Assembly (NCBI RefSeq): GCF_003284975.1
Contig: NZ_QMEU01000022.1
Span: 1-64,000, forward strand
DNA length: 64,000 nt
Reading direction: 5' to 3'
Source of the DNA: Mycobacterium colombiense
GTDB taxonomy: Bacteria > Actinomycetota > Actinomycetes > Mycobacteriales > Mycobacteriaceae
The position numbers and the translations under genes were made by a program. How positions within the stretch are numbered: the stretch's first letter is position 1; the number at the start of each line of letters is the position of its first letter. Positions 50,123-58,637 of this stretch are shown piece after piece. The notes beneath the pieces are model-generated. The model did not search any database, was not told the origin of the DNA, and saw only the letters and a program-made list of their open reading frames with translations.

Positions 50123-50128
50123 TAAACT
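50123..50128 (+). promoter_or_regulatory. Possible -10 element for efp
   Basis: TAAACT fits the TANNNT mycobacterial -10 pattern 61 bases before the efp GTG, in the longest gap of this gene block. No clear -35. The efp Shine-Dalgarno (GAGGAGAT) lies 9-16 bases before the start. Confidence 0.4.
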
Positions 50129-50188
50129 AGCCGACAAGTCGCAGACAGTCCGCAGACGGCTGTCCATCCCGAGGAGATATACCGAACC

Positions 50189-50752
50189 GTGGCAAGCACC
50201 GCCGATTTCAAGAACGGACTGGTGCTGGTGATCGACGGCCAGCTGTGGCAGATCGTCGAGTTCCAGCACGTCAAACCCGGCAAGGGCCCGGCGTTCGTGC
50301 GGACCAAGCTGAAGAACGTGCTCTCCGGCAAGGTCGTCGACAAGACGTACAACGCCGGGGTCAAGGTGGAGACCGCCACCGTCGACCGGCGCGACGCCAC
50401 CTATCTGTACCGCGACGGCAGCGACTTCGTGTTCATGGACAGCCAGGACTACGAGCAGCATCCGCTGCCAGAGTCGCTGGTCGGCGACGCCGCCCGGTTC
50501 CTGCTGGAGGGCCTGCCGGTGCAGGTGGCGTTTCACAACGGGTCGCCGCTGTACCTCGAGCTGCCGGTGTCGGTCGAGATGGAGGTCACCCACACCGAGC
50601 CCGGCCTGCAGGGCGACCGGTCCAGCGCCGGCACCAAGCCGGCCACCGTGGAGACCGGCGCCGAGATCCAGGTGCCGCTGTTCATCAACACCGGCGACAA
50701 GCTGAAGGTGGACACCCGCGACGGCAGCTACTTGGGGCGCATCAACGCGTGA
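50189..50752 (+). CDS. efp: Elongation factor P
   Basis: 187 residues. Relieves ribosome stalling at polyproline stretches. The loop [12 protein letters not shown] carries a Lys at residue 32, the tip residue that is modified in other bacteria. KOW-like domain I (1-64) and two OB domains follow. GTG start; GTGA overlap with nusB implies coupling. Pro-rich proteins in this window, such as the one at 32417-33382, would be natural clients. Confidence 0.97.
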   Translation: MASTADFKNGLVLVIDGQLWQIVEFQHVKPGKGPAFVRTKLKNVLSGKVVDKTYNAGVKVETATVDRRDATYLYRDGSDFVFMDSQDYEQHPLPESLVGDAARFLLEGLPVQVAFHNGSPLYLELPVSVEMEVTHTEPGLQGDRSSAGTKPATVETGAEIQVPLFINTGDKLKVDTRDGSYLGRINA

Positions 50753-51252
50753 GTAGACCCGCGAGGGGACGCCACCAGGCCCGCAAACGCGCCGTCGACC
50801 TGCTGTTCGAAGCCGAGGCCCGCGGACTGAGCCCGGCGGAGGTCGTCGACGTCCGCACCGGGCTCGCCGAGACGAACCCCGAAGTCGCGCCCCTGCAGCC
50901 GTATACGGCCGCGGCGGCCCGGGGCGTCGGCGAGCACGCCGCGCACATCGACGACCTGATCAGCTCGCATCTGCAGGGCTGGACGCTGGACCGGCTGCCC
51001 GCCGTGGACCGGGCGATCCTGCGGGTCGCGGTGTGGGAGCTGCTGTACGCCGACGACGTGCCCGAGCCGGTCGCCGTCGACGAGGCCGTCCAGCTGGCCA
51101 AGGAGCTGTCCACCGACGACTCGCCGGGCTTCGTCAACGGGGTGCTGGGCCACGTCATGCTGGTGACGCCGCAGATCCGGGCCGCCGCCGAGGCGGTCCG
51201 AGGCGCGGTGGGCCCCGACATAACCCCGGAGGACCCCGGACCGCAGCCATGA
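50749..51252 (+). CDS. nusB: Transcription antitermination factor NusB
   Basis: 167 residues, all-helical RNA-binding protein of the rRNA antitermination complex. The opening [16 protein letters not shown] and the later [13 protein letters not shown] segment are family signatures, as is [17 protein letters not shown] start overlapping the efp stop. ATGA overlap with the next gene. Confidence 0.95.
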   Translation: MSRPARGRHQARKRAVDLLFEAEARGLSPAEVVDVRTGLAETNPEVAPLQPYTAAAARGVGEHAAHIDDLISSHLQGWTLDRLPAVDRAILRVAVWELLYADDVPEPVAVDEAVQLAKELSTDDSPGFVNGVLGHVMLVTPQIRAAAEAVRGAVGPDITPEDPGPQP

Positions 51253-51638
51253 CCCGGTTGGAGCTGCGCCTGCTCGTTGCGGCCGCGCTGGCCGCGACGG
51301 TGGTGCTGGGCGCGGTGATCTGCGCCGCCTACCGCCTGACCATCGTCGCCTCGGTGCTCTCCATTTACGCGCTGGGGGTGGGCGCCTGGCTGTATCACTG
51401 CGTCGAACGGGTGGTCGTGGCCCGGCGCATCAGCACGGTGCGTTCGGCGGCCAAGCCGCTGCAGCCGCTGCTGCCGGTGATGGCCGCGATCATGGGGCTG
51501 ACGCAGGGCGTGGTGCGCTCGCTGTCCGACGTCACCGAATTGCCCGCCCGCCGCTGGGAGTTGCCCGTGTTGCGTTGGGTGGACAGCACCCGGGGTAATC
51601 GCCGTGTGGTGGAAAGTGACGACGAGGCGGATCACTGA
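51249..51638 (+). CDS. Small membrane protein (Rv2532c-like)
   Basis: 129 residues with two hydrophobic helices in the first 60 ([17 protein letters not shown] and [14 protein letters not shown]), then a moderately basic tail ending in acidic residues. Function unknown. Coupled to nusB by the ATGA overlap, so it may belong to the efp-nusB operon. Confidence 0.78.
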   Translation: MTRLELRLLVAAALAATVVLGAVICAAYRLTIVASVLSIYALGVGAWLYHCVERVVVARRISTVRSAAKPLQPLLPVMAAIMGLTQGVVRSLSDVTELPARRWELPVLRWVDSTRGNRRVVESDDEADH

Positions 51639-51730
51639 TCAAGCTGAGGTGAAATGACCACGGGCATGCCGCGGCGGGTTGACAATACGAGCGGCACGTC
51701 AGCGGCGGCGAACGACGAACAGGTGAGGTC

Positions 51731-54595
51731 ATGATTCGATACAGCACCCAGCCGCGACGACTTCGGGTGTCGGCACTGGCGGCCGTGGCCAACCCGTCCT
51801 ACGCGCGGGTCGACACCTGGAACCTGCTCGACGACGCCTGCCGTCACTTGGCCGAGGTGGACCTCGCCGGCCTGGACAAGACGCACGACGTGGCCCGGGT
51901 GAAACGGCTGATGGACCGCATCGCCGCTTACGAGCGGTATTGGCTGTACCCCGGGGCGGCGAACCTGGCGATCTTCCGCGCCCACCTGGAAAGCCTGTCC
52001 ACGGTGCGGCTCACCGAAGAGGTGTCGCTGGCCGTGCGGTTGCTCAGTGAATATGGCGACCGCGCAGGGCTTTTCGATACGTCGGCGCCGCTGGATGACC
52101 AGGAACTGGTGGCCCAGGCCAAACAGCAGCACTTTTACACGGTCCTGCTCGCCGACGACGCCCCGAGCACCGCGCCGGACAGCCTGGCCGAGTGCCTGCG
52201 CGCGCTGCGCGCACCGTCCGACGATGTGCAGTTCGAGATCCTGGTGGTTCCCAGCGTCGAGGACGCCATCACCGCGGTGGCGCTGAACGGGGAGATTCAG
52301 GCCGCGATAATCCGCGACGACCTGCCGCTGCGGTCCCGCGACCGGCTGCCGCTGATGAACACGCTGCTCGGCCCGAACGAGGACGCCGGAGACGGCATTC
52401 CGGATCGCGCCAACTACTGGGTGGAGTGCGGCGAGTGGATCCGGGAACTGCGACCCCACATCGACCTGTACCTGCTCACCGACGAGTCGATCGCGGCCGG
52501 TGACGACACCGAGCCCGACGTCTACGACCGCACGTTCTACCGGCTCAACGACGTCACCGACCTGCACAGCACGGTGCTCGCCGGTCTGCGGAACCGTTAC
52601 GCCACACCGTTTTTCGATGCGCTGCGGGCGTATGCCGCCGCGCCGGTCGGTCAATTCCACGCGCTGCCCGTCGCGCGCGGCGCCAGCATCTTCAACTCCA
52701 GGTCGCTGCAGGACATGGGGGAGTTCTATGGCCGCAACATCTTCATGGCCGAAACCTCCACCACCTCCGGTGGCCTGGACTCGCTGCTGGATCCGCACGG
52801 CAACATCAAAAAGGCGATGGACAAGGCCGCCAAGACGTGGAACGCCGACCACACCTACTTCGTCACCAACGGGACGTCGACGGCCAACAAGATCGTGGTG
52901 CAGTCGCTGACCCGGCCGGGCGACATCGTGCTGATCGACCGCAACTGCCACAAGTCGCATCACTACGGGCTGGTGCTGGCCGGCGCCTACCCGCTGTATC
53001 TGGACGCCTATCCGTTGCCGCAGTTCGCGATCTACGGCGCGGTGTCGCTGCGCACCATCAAGCAGACGCTGCTAGACCTGGAAGCCGCCGGGCAGCTGCA
53101 CCGAGTGCGCATGCTGCTGCTGACCAACTGCACCTTCGACGGCGTCGTCTACAACCCGCTGCAGGTCATGCAGGAGGTGCTGGCGATCAAGCCGGACATC
53201 TGCTTCCTGTGGGACGAGGCGTGGTACGCGTTCGCCACGGCGGTGCCGTGGGCCCGGCAGCGGACCGCGATGGTCTCCGCCGAGCGCCTCGAGCAGATGC
53301 TTGCCTCGCCGGAATACCTTGAGGAGTACCGGAAATGGGCCGCGACCATGGACGGCGTCGACCGGTCGGAATGGATCGAGCGCGAGCTGATGCCCGACCC
53401 GGCCACCGCGCGGGTCCGCGTCTACGCCACGCATTCCACCCACAAATCGCTGTCGGCGCTTCGGCAGGCGTCGATGATCCACGTGCGCGACCAGGATTTC
53501 AACGCGCTCACCCGCGATTCGTTCGGTGAGGCGTTTTTGACCCACACCTCGACGTCACCCAACCAGCAACTGCTGGCGTCGCTGGATCTGGCGCGCCGGC
53601 AGGTCGACATCGAAGGCTTCCAACTGGTCCGGCAGGTCTACGACATGGCGCTGGTCTTCCGGCATCGGGTGCGCAAGGACCGGTTGATCAGCAAGTGGTT
53701 CCGCATCCTCGACGAATCCGATTTGGTGCCAGAGGAATTCCGGGAGTCCTCGGTGAGCTCCTACCGCGAGGTCAGGCAGGGGGCGCTGGCCGAGTGGAAC
53801 GAGGCGTGGCGCTCGGACCAGTTCGTGCTCGACGCCACCCGGGTGACCCTGTTCGTCGGCGCGACCGGGATGAACGGTTACGACTTCCGCGAGAAGATCC
53901 TGATGGAGCGATTCGGCATCCAGATCAACAAGACGTCGATCAACAGCGTGCTGCTGATCTTCACGATCGGCGTCACCTGGTCGAGCGTGCACTACCTGCT
54001 CGACGTGTTGCGAAGAGTGGCAATCGATTTCGACCGCATCCAGAAGGCGGCCAGCGTTGCCGACCGGGCGCTGCAACAGCGTCACGTCGAGGAGATCACC
54101 GAGGACCTGCCGCATCTACCCGACTTCAGCGAATTCGACATGGCGTTCAAGCCCGTCGACGAGTGCAAATTCGGCGACATGCGTTCGGCGTTCTACGCCG
54201 GATACGAGGAGTCCGACCGCGAACACGTGCTGATCGGCATGGCCGGGCGACGGCTGGCCGAGGGCAAGACCCTGGTGTCGACCACGTTCGTGGTGCCCTA
54301 CCCGCCGGGCTTCCCGGTGCTGGTCCCCGGTCAGGTGGTGTCCAAGGAGATCGTGTACTTCCTGGCCCAGCTCGACGTCAAGGAAATCCACGGCTACAAC
54401 CCGGATCTGGGGTTGTCGGTGTTCACCGAGACGGCGTTGGCGCGGATGGAGGCACAACGCAGCGCCGCGATGGCGGCGGTGGGTTCGGTGACCGCGGCCT
54501 TCGAGCTGCCCTCGGACGCGTCCGCGACCAACGGGGCGCGCAACAACGGGGCCAGCGACGCCCCGGCCCTACCGTCGGGCGCCGACAGCGGCTGA
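51731..54595 (+). CDS. Orn/Lys/Arg decarboxylase family PLP enzyme
   Basis: 954 residues, Rv2531c-like, fold-type I PLP decarboxylase with an N-terminal wing domain (about 1-320). The PLP lysine is K572 in T-H-S-T-H-K-S-L-S-A; the H-K-S-H-H motif near 412 and W-D-E-A-W near 495 are also conserved. It would decarboxylate lysine, ornithine or arginine (polyamine synthesis or acid stress); the exact amino acid cannot be read from the sequence. AGGTGAGG precedes the ATG. Confidence 0.9.
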   Translation: MIRYSTQPRRLRVSALAAVANPSYARVDTWNLLDDACRHLAEVDLAGLDKTHDVARVKRLMDRIAAYERYWLYPGAANLAIFRAHLESLSTVRLTEEVSLAVRLLSEYGDRAGLFDTSAPLDDQELVAQAKQQHFYTVLLADDAPSTAPDSLAECLRALRAPSDDVQFEILVVPSVEDAITAVALNGEIQAAIIRDDLPLRSRDRLPLMNTLLGPNEDAGDGIPDRANYWVECGEWIRELRPHIDLYLLTDESIAAGDDTEPDVYDRTFYRLNDVTDLHSTVLAGLRNRYATPFFDALRAYAAAPVGQFHALPVARGASIFNSRSLQDMGEFYGRNIFMAETSTTSGGLDSLLDPHGNIKKAMDKAAKTWNADHTYFVTNGTSTANKIVVQSLTRPGDIVLIDRNCHKSHHYGLVLAGAYPLYLDAYPLPQFAIYGAVSLRTIKQTLLDLEAAGQLHRVRMLLLTNCTFDGVVYNPLQVMQEVLAIKPDICFLWDEAWYAFATAVPWARQRTAMVSAERLEQMLASPEYLEEYRKWAATMDGVDRSEWIERELMPDPATARVRVYATHSTHKSLSALRQASMIHVRDQDFNALTRDSFGEAFLTHTSTSPNQQLLASLDLARRQVDIEGFQLVRQVYDMALVFRHRVRKDRLISKWFRILDESDLVPEEFRESSVSSYREVRQGALAEWNEAWRSDQFVLDATRVTLFVGATGMNGYDFREKILMERFGIQINKTSINSVLLIFTIGVTWSSVHYLLDVLRRVAIDFDRIQKAASVADRALQQRHVEEITEDLPHLPDFSEFDMAFKPVDECKFGDMRSAFYAGYEESDREHVLIGMAGRRLAEGKTLVSTTFVVPYPPGFPVLVPGQVVSKEIVYFLAQLDVKEIHGYNPDLGLSVFTETALARMEAQRSAAMAAVGSVTAAFELPSDASATNGARNNGASDAPALPSGADSG

Positions 54596-54599
54596 GCGA

Positions 54600-54884
54600 T
54601 CAGCGGGGGGTCGGCGTCGGCCGGGCGGCGCAGGTGGTGCGCGCCGAGGTGTGCGGTGCGCCGGTCGACCAGTCGGCGATGCCGCGCCGGATTCCCTGCA
54701 GCAGTGCGTCCCTTCCCGCCGGGGCCGTGTCGTTGCAGCTCGAGTGCAGGGTGCTGAACGGGCTGGGGTCGGCGACGGCCGGTGCCGCCACTACGACGGC
54801 CGGGCCCACCAGCACCGCCGCGCTGACCAGCACTCGGGTGATCACCCGGTCGGGACGACGCGAAGAGCGTGCGGTACCAAACAT
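54600..54884 (-). CDS. Small secreted protein with two Cys
   Basis: 94 residues, unrecognised. A signal peptide is clear: basic N-terminus, hydrophobic V-L-V-S-A-A-V-L-V-G-P-A-V-V-V, likely cleavage after A-V-A near residue 38. The mature part of about 55 residues has two Cys (S-S-C-N and T-T-C-A) likely to form a disulfide, and a Thr/Pro C-terminus. It is divergent from the sensor kinase gene with three direct repeats in the gap, so it may be an output of that system. Confidence 0.65.
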   Translation of the reverse strand: MFGTARSSRRPDRVITRVLVSAAVLVGPAVVVAAPAVADPSPFSTLHSSCNDTAPAGRDALLQGIRRGIADWSTGAPHTSARTTCAARPTPTPR

Positions 54885-54907
54885 GACGGCGTCAGCCTAG
54901 GACGGCG

Positions 54908-54937
54908 GCGCTGAGAGGGCGCTGAGAGCGCGCTGAG
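54908..54937. promoter_or_regulatory. Three 11-bp-spaced direct repeats, probable response-regulator site
   Basis: GCGCTGAG occurs at 54908-54915, 54919-54926 and 54930-54937, exactly one helical turn apart, as expected for head-to-tail binding of OmpR-family regulators. It lies between the secreted-protein gene and the sensor kinase gene. Confidence 0.65.
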
Positions 54938-54980
54938 CTCGGTGTTCTCTGCGAGCACGCGGCCCTGCAGAATCAAGGGC

Positions 54981-56390
54981 GTGCACAAATTCGGTGGCCG
55001 GTCGGCCCGGCGACGCGGGCGGCTGCGCCCGCGGCACCTGCCGCACCTGGGCATCTCGGCTCGCTCGGCGGCGGTGTCGGCGATCGTCGTGCTGTGTGCG
55101 CTGGCCATCGCCGGCGCGGGACTGGACGCGATCCTGTACCGGTCGCTGTTGGCGGGCGTCGATTACGCCGCCGCCGAGCGGGTCCGCGATATCACCAAGG
55201 CGCTGCAGGCCGATTCGTTCGACGACCTCGACAACGCGCTGCTGCACACCGACCAGCGGGTGGTTGCGACCCAATTGATCGGCCCGGACGGCACCGTGGT
55301 CAGGCGGTCCGGTTCGGCGCCGAGAACGCCGCTGATCTCGCCGGATCAGTTCGACTTCACCCTGCGTCGCGGCCTGCCCGACGACGCGGTGGCCGGTGAT
55401 GACATGCGGGTCAGCGGCCAGAAAGTCGCGACCCGATCAGGCGTATACACGGTGCTGGTGGGAGGGGGCAGCGAGGCGGTCGAGGGGACCGCGCGGGCCC
55501 TGGCGATCCTGTTGGCCTGCAGCGCGCCGGTGATCGTCGCGGTGGTGGCGGGGGCGACCTACTGGCTGGTGCGCCGCTCGCTGCAGTCGGTCGACGCGAT
55601 CCGGACCAGGGTGGCCGACATCTCGACGTCCGATCTGGCCGAGCGGGTTCCGGTGCCCGACAGCCACGACGAGATCGCGGCCCTGGCCGTCACCATGAAC
55701 GAGATGCTCTCGCGGCTGGAAGCGGGTCACCGCGCCCAGCAACGCTTCGTCGGCGACGCCTCCCACGAGCTGCGCAGCCCGCTGGCCACCATCATCTCGG
55801 GACTGGAAGTGGCCGAGGCCCATCCCGACCTGCTCGACGCCGAGCTGGCGGTCAACACGTTGCTACCCGAGGCGCAGCGTATGCACACGCTGATCGAAGA
55901 CCTGCTGCTGCTGGCCCGAGCCGACGAGCAGCGGCTGCTGCGGCGCAAGGAGCCGGTGGCCCTCGACGACCTCGCGCGGGCCGAGGCCGACCGGGCCCGG
56001 CGCGACGCACGGTGCGTGATCCACACCGATTTCCGTCCGGTGCGCGTGGACGCCGACCCGGTGGCGATGTCGCGGATGATCCGCAACCTCGTCGAAAACG
56101 CTGTGCGACATGCGGTTTCGTGTGTCGCAATCGAAGTCCGCGGCGAGGGCGCGACGGCGATCCTGACCGTCAGCGACGACGGCCCCGGAATCGCCCCCGC
56201 CGACCGCAACCGGGTGTTCGAACGTTTCGTGCGGCTGGACTCCGACCGGGCCCGCAGCGGGGGCGGGACCGGGCTGGGCCTGGCGATCGTCGCCGAGGTC
56301 GTCGCCGCACATGGCGGCACGGTTGCCATCGACGACCCGCCGTGCGGGGGGACCACGATGGTTGTGACGTTGCCGCGGCAGGAGTCTTAG
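54981..56390 (+). CDS. Sensor histidine kinase
   Basis: 469 residues from GTG 54981. TM1 about 28-52, extracytoplasmic sensor about 53-170, TM2 about 173-195, HAMP about 196-250, then a HisKA domain with the phosphorylatable His in D-A-S-H-E-L-R-S-P-L near 265, and ATPase boxes N (N-L-V-E-N-A-V-R-H), G1 (D-D-G-P-G-I), F (F-E-R-F) and G2 (G-G-G-T-G-L-G-L). It would control the response regulator that lies tail to tail with it (4-bp overlap), an unusual gene order for a two-component pair. Confidence 0.93.
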   Translation: MHKFGGRSARRRGRLRPRHLPHLGISARSAAVSAIVVLCALAIAGAGLDAILYRSLLAGVDYAAAERVRDITKALQADSFDDLDNALLHTDQRVVATQLIGPDGTVVRRSGSAPRTPLISPDQFDFTLRRGLPDDAVAGDDMRVSGQKVATRSGVYTVLVGGGSEAVEGTARALAILLACSAPVIVAVVAGATYWLVRRSLQSVDAIRTRVADISTSDLAERVPVPDSHDEIAALAVTMNEMLSRLEAGHRAQQRFVGDASHELRSPLATIISGLEVAEAHPDLLDAELAVNTLLPEAQRMHTLIEDLLLLARADEQRLLRRKEPVALDDLARAEADRARRDARCVIHTDFRPVRVDADPVAMSRMIRNLVENAVRHAVSCVAIEVRGEGATAILTVSDDGPGIAPADRNRVFERFVRLDSDRARSGGGTGLGLAIVAEVVAAHGGTVAIDDPPCGGTTMVVTLPRQES

Positions 56391-57055
56391 CACAGCAACC
56401 GGTAGCCGACGCCCCGGATCGTCTCGATGGTGTTGGTACCGAAGGGAACATCGATCTTGCGGCGCAGGTAGCCCACATAGACCTCGACGACGTTGTCCGG
56501 GCCGTGATGGTGGGCATCCCAGACGTTCTGCAGGATCTCGGCCTTGGTCACCACCACGTCCATGTTGCGCATCAGGTACTCGAGCACGCCGTACTCGCGG
56601 GGAGTCAGCGCGATCGGCGTCGAGCCCCGTTTCACCGTGTGCCGGGCGGGATCGAGCGCCAGTGACCCGGCTTTGAGCACCACCGGGCGCGCCGGTGCGC
56701 CGCGGCGAACCAGCGCCCGCAACCGCGCCACCAGCACCCGGAACGAGAACGGTTTGGTCAGATAGTCATCGGCACCCAGATCGAACGCATCGGTCTCGTC
56801 GTATTCGCCGTCCTTGGCGGTGAGCATGAGCACCGGCGTCCACACGTTGTGCGACCGCATCCGGCGCAGCACCTCATAACCGCTGAGGCCGGGCAGCATG
56901 ATGTCGAGAACGATTACGTCAAAGGCGTTTTCGGTGGCTTCCCGCAGCCCGTCGACACCGTTGCCGACGGCCACCACGACGAACCCCTCCGCCTTGAGCC
57001 CCCTGGTCACGGTCGCGGACAGCCGTGGTTCATCCTCGACGAGCAGGACTCTCAT
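56387..57055 (-). CDS. OmpR-family response regulator
   Basis: 222 residues. Receiver domain with acidic pocket E7-D8-E9, phospho-acceptor D51 (L-D-I-M-L-P-G), and K101 in L-T-K-P-F. A C-terminal winged helix (about 125-222) has the L-T-P-R-E-Y-G-V-L-E-Y-L motif. Convergent with the histidine kinase, sharing 4 bp at the ends. It probably binds the three direct repeats upstream of the kinase. Whether it has its own promoter (57056-57088 is only 33 bp from the next gene) is unclear. Confidence 0.93.
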   Translation of the reverse strand: MRVLLVEDEPRLSATVTRGLKAEGFVVVAVGNGVDGLREATENAFDVIVLDIMLPGLSGYEVLRRMRSHNVWTPVLMLTAKDGEYDETDAFDLGADDYLTKPFSFRVLVARLRALVRRGAPARPVVLKAGSLALDPARHTVKRGSTPIALTPREYGVLEYLMRNMDVVVTKAEILQNVWDAHHHGPDNVVEVYVGYLRRKIDVPFGTNTIETIRGVGYRLLC

Positions 57056-57088
57056 GTGTCAACGCTACGTCGAGAGCCGGACCCGGCC

Positions 57089-57415
57089 TCAGTCGGGCCA
57101 GCGGGCCTCGATCAGCACCTCGGCGAACGGGCCGCCCATGCGGCAGAACCGGTTGGTCGCCACCCACACGACGCCGGCGCTTCGCAGCCTGATGCGCACC
57201 GGGTGGCCGACGAGGGTCTCACCGGGAGCGGTGTGGCTGAAGAACGTCGCCAGGCGCTCGACGTCGACGTCGATTGCCCAGTCGGGCCACGGTCGTTCGA
57301 AGAAGTCGCGGTTGAACCACATGGTCGGGCATTCCTCAATGCGGCGCTCCCGCAAGCCCATCGGGGGAAGCATCATCACGGGTGTGCCTGCAAGCTGGCG
57401 CGTGCCGGGTGGCAT
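57089..57415 (-). CDS. Hypothetical protein, 108 residues
   Basis: Not recognised. ATG 57415 is preferred to an open-frame start at 57451 because GAAGGAG lies about 6 bases upstream. Soluble, with aromatic-rich segments (M-W-F-N-R-D-F-F-E-R-P-W-P-D-W) and an Arg-rich region near the middle; strand-like segments such as V-R-I-R-L-R-S-A-G-V-V-W-V-A. No signal peptide. Just upstream of the response regulator on the same strand, so the two could be cotranscribed. Codon use is GC3-rich, as in real genes here. Confidence 0.5.
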   Translation of the reverse strand: MPPGTRQLAGTPVMMLPPMGLRERRIEECPTMWFNRDFFERPWPDWAIDVDVERLATFFSHTAPGETLVGHPVRIRLRSAGVVWVATNRFCRMGGPFAEVLIEARWPD

Positions 57416-57572
57416 CCCCGCTCCTTCGTACGCCGTCATGACCGACCTCACCGACGGTACGGCGGAAGCGCGCTGAGGTCGTCGAGAGCCCGGTCGGGTT
57501 GGTGCGGTTACCGCGGGTGGGGCCCGGTTCCGGAGTTAACTTCTCGATGAGCGCGGGCACCGGACCGGCCGC

Positions 57573-58400
57573 TCAGCGCGCCTCGCGGTCCGAGTGCTCG
57601 GCACCGCCGGCCGGATCGGCTTCCGGCGCATCGTCTTTAGGCTGGCCGGGGTGCCGGCCGGGACGCTGCGGGATGATGACCAGCAACACCGCGATGAGCG
57701 CCGCGATCACCGCCGACGCCAGCGGGCGGCTCCACGCCAGGCCGCCGTCGGCGACGGGCTTGTCGATGAAGTCACCCACCGTCGCCCCCAGCGGCCGGGT
57801 GAGGATGAACGCGACCCAGAACAAGGTGACGCGGGAAATGGAGGTCCAGAAGTACAGGGCGGCCACCGCCGCCAGGCCGACCGCGAACACCAGTGCGCCG
57901 CGTTCGTAACCGAGATCGCGGGTGTCGGCCAGCCAATCGCCGAGCGCGGTGCCCAGCGTCTGCGAGAACGTGATGGTCGCCCAGTAGAAGGCCTCCACGT
58001 TGGGCGTCGAGACGGTGCTGACCGATACGGTGCCCTGCGACCACCGCCACCAGCCCAGGGTGGCCACCAGGCAGGCCAGCAGCAGCAGCGATCCGCCCGT
58101 GTAACCGATGCCCAGCGAGCGGTCGGCGAAGTCGGCCAGCACGGTGCCGAACGTCGTCGAGGCCACGATCGTCGCCCAGTACAGGACCGCGTGGAACCGC
58201 TTGGCCAGGATCTGCGCCGCAACCAGCGCCACCAGCGCGACGCCGAAAATCGCGACCCCGGCGGCGTAGCCCCAGTTCAGGGTCATCGTAACGGTGTCGC
58301 CGCCCGTCTCGCCCAACGTCGTCGCCAACACCTTGACGACCCAAAAGCCGAGGGTGACGGCCGGCACCTTGGTCAACGCGTGTTTCGAGACGTCGGTCAT
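57573..58400 (-). CDS. COG4705-type membrane protein with four internal repeats
   Basis: 275 residues, about eight hydrophobic helices. Four internal repeats are visible, each with an aromatic-Trp helix start and a T-x-G-x-x-x-(G/A)-D motif: T-T-L-G-E-T-G-G-D, T-T-F-G-T-V-L-A-D, Q-T-L-G-T-A-L-G-D and R-P-L-G-A-T-V-G-D. Conserved charged residues inside membrane repeats suggest a channel or transporter, but no function is known. ATG 58400 is preferred to the one at 58409. The final 35 residues are a charged tail. Confidence 0.8.
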   Translation of the reverse strand: MTDVSKHALTKVPAVTLGFWVVKVLATTLGETGGDTVTMTLNWGYAAGVAIFGVALVALVAAQILAKRFHAVLYWATIVASTTFGTVLADFADRSLGIGYTGGSLLLLACLVATLGWWRWSQGTVSVSTVSTPNVEAFYWATITFSQTLGTALGDWLADTRDLGYERGALVFAVGLAAVAALYFWTSISRVTLFWVAFILTRPLGATVGDFIDKPVADGGLAWSRPLASAVIAALIAVLLVIIPQRPGRHPGQPKDDAPEADPAGGAEHSDREAR

Positions 58401-58624
58401 GCACGTCATCTTCCGCCATCGGTGCGCGACACGGAATCGCCCAGCTCATCGGAGTGGCAGGTTCTACTCACCGCGATCACAAAGCGCACGGGTTCCCGCA
58501 GGTGGCGCAATGGCGTGGCGGGTGGCGGTTTTCGCTGGTCGGGCCTCGGCGCCGCCCGGCGCAATACGCCCGGGCCCCGGCACCGACGCCCATCGGCGAC
58601 CCGAAAAGTGGCCCTGAGCTGCGT

Positions 58625-58630
58625 TAGCGT
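58625..58630 (+). promoter_or_regulatory. Possible -10 element giving a leaderless GntR mRNA
   Basis: TAGCGT fits TANNNT and ends 7 bases before the GTG at 58638; no Shine-Dalgarno is present there. A start at or near 58638 would make the transcript leaderless, as is frequent in mycobacteria. Confidence 0.35.
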
Positions 58631-58637
58631 GACTCCC

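Noticed and set aside
57470..57477. A fourth GCGCTGAG copy far from the kinase promoter
   Set aside because: A single 8-mer in GC-rich DNA is expected by chance, and it has no 11-bp-spaced partner.
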